From Pelagibacterales bacterium SAG-MED05 (GTDB lineage: Bacteria > Pseudomonadota > Alphaproteobacteria > Pelagibacterales > Pelagibacteraceae): a DNA stretch of 64,000 nucleotides. Under the pieces are notes generated by a model. It was not told the origin of the DNA, did no database searches, and saw only the letters and a program-made list of their open reading frames with translations. A program made the position numbers and the translations under genes. The number at the start of each line of letters is the position of its first letter. The stretch's first letter is position 1. Of the stretch, positions 61,180 through 64,000 are shown in pieces. Where the stretch lies: positions 1 through 64,000 of the forward strand of contig JACWDC010000001.1 in NCBI GenBank assembly GCA_014654415.1. Direction: 5' to 3'.

Positions 61180-62385
61180 TTATAAATATATATAGTCTCT
61201 TGTTCTATGAGCTGATTGAAAGTTTTTCACAATTTGTAATTGAAAAACAGCTAAGTCTTTGTATCTAAAAGCCGCTGCGCAACTTGCGAAATAAAATTCC
61301 CACATTTTTACAAATTTATCATCAAAAAGGTCTTTTACCTCTTTTCTTTTTGATAAAAATCTTTCAAGCCAACTTTCTAATGTCTTGTCATAATGTCTGA
61401 TAAGTGTCTCTGTATCAGACACAATGAGGCCTGTTTTTTCAATAGGTTCTATAATTTGACTAAATGATGGACAGACACCGCCTGGAAAAATATATTTATT
61501 TATAAATTTATTTGGAGGAGAAGGTTTGTCAACCACACCAATGGTATGTAATAGGAATATACCATCGTCCTTAAGCAATTTATTCATTGACTCAAAGAAA
61601 ACTTTATAAAATTTTTTTCCCACGTGCTCGAACATTCCAACTGAATAAATTCTATCGTACTGACCATGAATTTCTCTGTAATCAGCTAGTTCAAAATTCA
61701 CTTGGTTGTCTAAACCAAGTTCTCTAGCTTTCTTTTTGCAATAATTAATCTGATTTTTGCTTAAAGAAATTCCTAAAACTTCGCAACCTTTTTGCTTTGC
61801 AATTTCAAAAGCCATTCCTCCCCATCCACAACCAACTTCTAAAATTTTTTGACCTTGCTTAATATCTAATTTTTTGACGATATGATTTATTTTATTTTTT
61901 TGTGCCTCTTCTAAAGTTTTTGTATCTTCTTTCCAATAAGCGCATGAATATAATCTGTGATCTCTATCTAAAAATATGTCATAAAGTTTTTCACCTTTGT
62001 CACCTCCAATATCATAATGATGTTCTACATTTTTTCTAGACTTCCCTGGTAAATTAAAGTTAGATAGGAACCTCCTTAGCTGATATATCCTTTTAGATAT
62101 ATAGCTGGCTGAATTTACTTCTCTTCTTCCCAAATTTTTAACTAAATCCATTAAAAATTCTTTCAGTGATGCATTCTCAATAATGATTTCACCTCTCATA
62201 TAAGCCTCGGGAAATTCTAACTCAGGATCTAAAACAAGTTTCCAAATAAGATTTTCTTTTAACAACTTAACAGTAACAGGATTATCTGTTCTTGGATTAC
62301 CACAAATATATTTTTGGCCTTTGGAGTCAATAAGAATAATACCACCTTCTTTGTAAATGTTTGAAAATACTCTTGCTAATATCAT
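61180..62385 (-). CDS. cfa: Cyclopropane-fatty-acyl-phospholipid synthase family methyltransferase
   Basis: It has 401 residues that use SAM to modify acyl chains of membrane phospholipids. An N-terminal lipid-binding domain with NPVTVKLL and a C-terminal Rossmann domain are visible: NVEHHYDIGGDKGEKLYDIFL, YSCAYW with the active-site Cys, and ILEVGCGWGGMAFEIA for SAM, then IYSVGMFEHVG. Members of the family include Cfa and other fatty-acid methyltransferases, so the exact product is open. Confidence 0.87.
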   Translation of the reverse strand: MILARVFSNIYKEGGIILIDSKGQKYICGNPRTDNPVTVKLLKENLIWKLVLDPELEFPEAYMRGEIIIENASLKEFLMDLVKNLGRREVNSASYISKRIYQLRRFLSNFNLPGKSRKNVEHHYDIGGDKGEKLYDIFLDRDHRLYSCAYWKEDTKTLEEAQKNKINHIVKKLDIKQGQKILEVGCGWGGMAFEIAKQKGCEVLGISLSKNQINYCKKKARELGLDNQVNFELADYREIHGQYDRIYSVGMFEHVGKKFYKVFFESMNKLLKDDGIFLLHTIGVVDKPSPPNKFINKYIFPGGVCPSFSQIIEPIEKTGLIVSDTETLIRHYDKTLESWLERFLSKRKEVKDLFDDKFVKMWEFYFASCAAAFRYKDLAVFQLQIVKNFQSAHRTRDYIYL

Positions 62386-62387
62386 GC

Positions 62388-63269
62388 CTAGGCTGCTAAA
62401 TTATTTTGAACTATAAATTTTAAATTATTTAATTTTTTAATTAAATCTTTTTTTTCTTCAGAATTCAAAAGAACCAAAGGAGGTAGCAAATTCTTAAAAT
62501 CATCATCTTTTAAAGACATATAACTATGAAGAGCTGATATTAAATTATAGTTATCAAATACTTTTCTAACGGCAACTAATTTATCATTTTGTGTTTGTTC
62601 TTTTTTTTTTTCAAAATCATCAAAAACTTTTCTAGCAAGTGGAGCGGTTACATTGCAAATCGCTGAAATTATTCCACTATTACCTAATTCTAAACCTTTT
62701 AATAATTTTGTTTCAGAACCAGGAAAAATTAAAAAATTTGGAATTTTTAAACTTTCATAAAGATTATAACTTGAGTCTTTTACTCCAATAATATTGGAAA
62801 AATCAGAAGCTAATTTTTTTATAAATTCTGGTTTAAACAAAAAGGAACTTAATTTTTCAAAATTATATAATATGATTTTTACTTTTGGCACTTTATTAAT
62901 TATATCTTTATAAAAATTGTAAACTCCTGTTTCAGTATTAGATGAATAGTATGCTGGCGGCATTATTAACCAGGAATTAAATTCATATTCCATTCCATAT
63001 TTAATTAAATTAATAGTATCGTTTAAAGAATTGCAACCGGTGCCAAAAAAAAACTTTTTTCTTAACTTATGATTTGCTGCTTTCGAAATTAAACTTTTTT
63101 TGGAATTTAGATCAATTAATTGACTCTGACCTGTTGAACCAAAAAATATAGCTCCGTGTAATCCATTATTAATAGAGGATGCTGCGTGTGCAATTGTTGC
63201 GTCTACATTTAACGAACAATCTTCACGTAAAATGCTACAAGTAGCAGAATATACTCCTTTAGTTATCAT
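62388..63269 (-). CDS. DapA-family (DHDPS/N-acetylneuraminate lyase) aldolase
   Basis: A TIM-barrel class I aldolase of 293 residues. The Schiff-base Lys is in IIGVKDSSYN, the catalytic Tyr is in IILYNFEKLSS, and the N-terminal loop reads FFGSTGQSQ in place of GTTGE. The Glu change at the substrate carboxylate loop suggests a lyase other than true dihydrodipicolinate synthase. Its start lies 47 nt from a divergent glycosyltransferase. Confidence 0.83.
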   Translation of the reverse strand: MITKGVYSATCSILREDCSLNVDATIAHAASSINNGLHGAIFFGSTGQSQLIDLNSKKSLISKAANHKLRKKFFFGTGCNSLNDTINLIKYGMEYEFNSWLIMPPAYYSSNTETGVYNFYKDIINKVPKVKIILYNFEKLSSFLFKPEFIKKLASDFSNIIGVKDSSYNLYESLKIPNFLIFPGSETKLLKGLELGNSGIISAICNVTAPLARKVFDDFEKKKEQTQNDKLVAVRKVFDNYNLISALHSYMSLKDDDFKNLLPPLVLLNSEEKKDLIKKLNNLKFIVQNNLAA

Positions 63270-63316
63270 AATCTTACCTAATTTATTCTATCTAAGTTAT
63301 ATAGTTAAAATCAAGT

Positions 63317-64000
63317 ATGAAAATTTTGTGTGTAAATACGAGAAAAGGAGTAGGAGATCAAGTTATCTTTATTCCTTATCTCCATTCTGTTTCAAAAAAA
63401 TATAAATCACCAGTTTCATTATTAGCCAAAGAAGATTCTAGAGCTAAAGAACTTCTTGAAGATGATAATCACTTAGATGAAATAATTACTCTAAAAAAAG
63501 AAATGGATGGTGTAAGAGGAATTTTTAAATTAACAAATGAATTGAAAAAAAGAAAATTTGATAAAATTTTTATTTTTAATTCCTCTTTCAGGTATAATTT
63601 AATTGCAAGACTAGCAGGTATCAAATCAATTTATCAATATCCTTTATTTAGAAGTAAAGATAATATCGTTCTTAGTGCAAAAATTTTTACTGAAGATATA
63701 ACTAATCAAGTTGTTTCAACTGAACCTAATCTAATAATTAAAAAAAGAGATAACAATTTAGATAAAAGCTTCAAATATATTTGTCTTGGAATAAGTGCTT
63801 CCGGCCCAACCAAAAGATGGAATATTAATAATTATATTAAATTAGCAGAAAAAATTAATAAAAAAATAAAATGTAAATTTTATATAGCAGGTGGAAAAAA
63901 CGATGTTGATCTTATAAATAAATTTAAGAATTCAGAAATAGGGAAAGACTCCCTTTCATTTGAAAAAATGAATATTAAAGAAACCATGCAGCATATTTCA
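63317..64000 (+). CDS. Glycosyltransferase family 9 (heptosyltransferase-like), 5' part
   Basis: The first 228 codons of a gene that runs off the window. The N-terminal LCVNTRKGVGDQVIFIPYL and the second domain start ICLGISASGPTKRWN with a YIAGGKNDVD segment match ADP-heptose:LPS heptosyltransferases and related GT9 enzymes. It probably adds a sugar to LPS core or another surface glycan. The start is ATG at 63317 and no stop is present before 64000. Confidence 0.8.
   Translation, partial: MKILCVNTRKGVGDQVIFIPYLHSVSKKYKSPVSLLAKEDSRAKELLEDDNHLDEIITLKKEMDGVRGIFKLTNELKKRKFDKIFIFNSSFRYNLIARLAGIKSIYQYPLFRSKDNIVLSAKIFTEDITNQVVSTEPNLIIKKRDNNLDKSFKYICLGISASGPTKRWNINNYIKLAEKINKKIKCKFYIAGGKNDVDLINKFKNSEIGKDSLSFEKMNIKETMQHIS

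Noticed and set aside
1-64000. CRISPR arrays, prophage or insertion sequences
   Set aside because: No spaced direct repeats, cas genes, transposase or phage structural genes were found on either strand.

Overview
The window is AT-rich, gene-dense DNA (about 70% A+T by eye) from a streamlined marine alphaproteobacterium, most likely of the SAR11 group (Pelagibacterales). Support for this: gcrA, the short HisG with HisZ, an alphaproteobacterial tRNA-His without an encoded G-1, the ffs-dnaX-ybaB-recR order, a membrane-bound CycM-type cytochrome c, and the plcP-agt lipid-remodelling pair beside pst/pho genes. Assignment to a subclade is not possible from the sequence alone. Genes overlap by 1-50 nt or lie a few bases apart almost everywhere, and I see no stretch over 300 nt without a gene. 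There are no insertion sequences, prophage genes, CRISPR arrays or rRNA genes.

Layout. 1-56 is an inverted copy of an internal dnaX segment joined to a truncated groEL, probably a library or assembly chimera at a contig end. 0.05-4.1 kb: groEL 3' end, then hisG-hisZ-hisS and tRNA-His on the minus strand. 4.2-16 kb: cspA, accA, glcB, recR-ybaB-dnaX with 4.5S RNA, pheA-kdsB, cytochrome c, argF-argD and an ABC-2 permease. 16-21 kb is the most accessory-looking part: gcrA, a zinc-uptake cluster (zur, znuBC, divergent znuA), a second diverged gcrA 3' end, a small membrane protein, and an arsenate reductase-aquaporin pair.

21-36 kb is a phosphate region: ppx-ppk, sixA, phoB-phoU-pstBACS, a secreted unknown, phoR, then agt-plcP and a divergent diacylglycerol kinase. 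Together these cover phosphate sensing, uptake, polyphosphate storage and replacement of phospholipids by glycolipids. 36-40.6 kb holds a small lysine-rich protein, an SMR-family protein, an NDUFA9-like reductase, an RNase D-like exonuclease and LPS genes (kdsD, lptC, lptB). 40.6-49.5 kb is a dense plus-strand run: aroA, cmk, rpsA, ihfB, pyrF, trpB, trpA, accD, folC.

49.5-64 kb: trxA, sbcB, rmuC, an ADP-ribosylglycohydrolase-like protein, an RlmN-type methyltransferase, several small unknowns, an NAD(P)H oxidoreductase, a SRAP protein, a TauD-type dioxygenase, purK-purE, a small lipoprotein, an NAPE-PLD-like hydrolase, a lysine-rich coiled-coil protein with a fresh 63-bp tandem repeat, a Cfa-type methyltransferase, a DapA-family protein and the start of a family 9 glycosyltransferase.

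The most unusual signals are: (1) the TrpB/TrpA pair, where key beta-subunit residues and both partners of the inter-subunit salt bridge are replaced, in an operon whose AccD and FolC are also non-canonical; (2) the gcrA tail left behind the zinc cluster, differing from the intact tail only at third codon positions across its first 17 codons; (3) the chimeric left edge; (4) a groEL terminator encoded inside the hisG reading frame; (5) an unknown secreted protein inside the Pho cluster.
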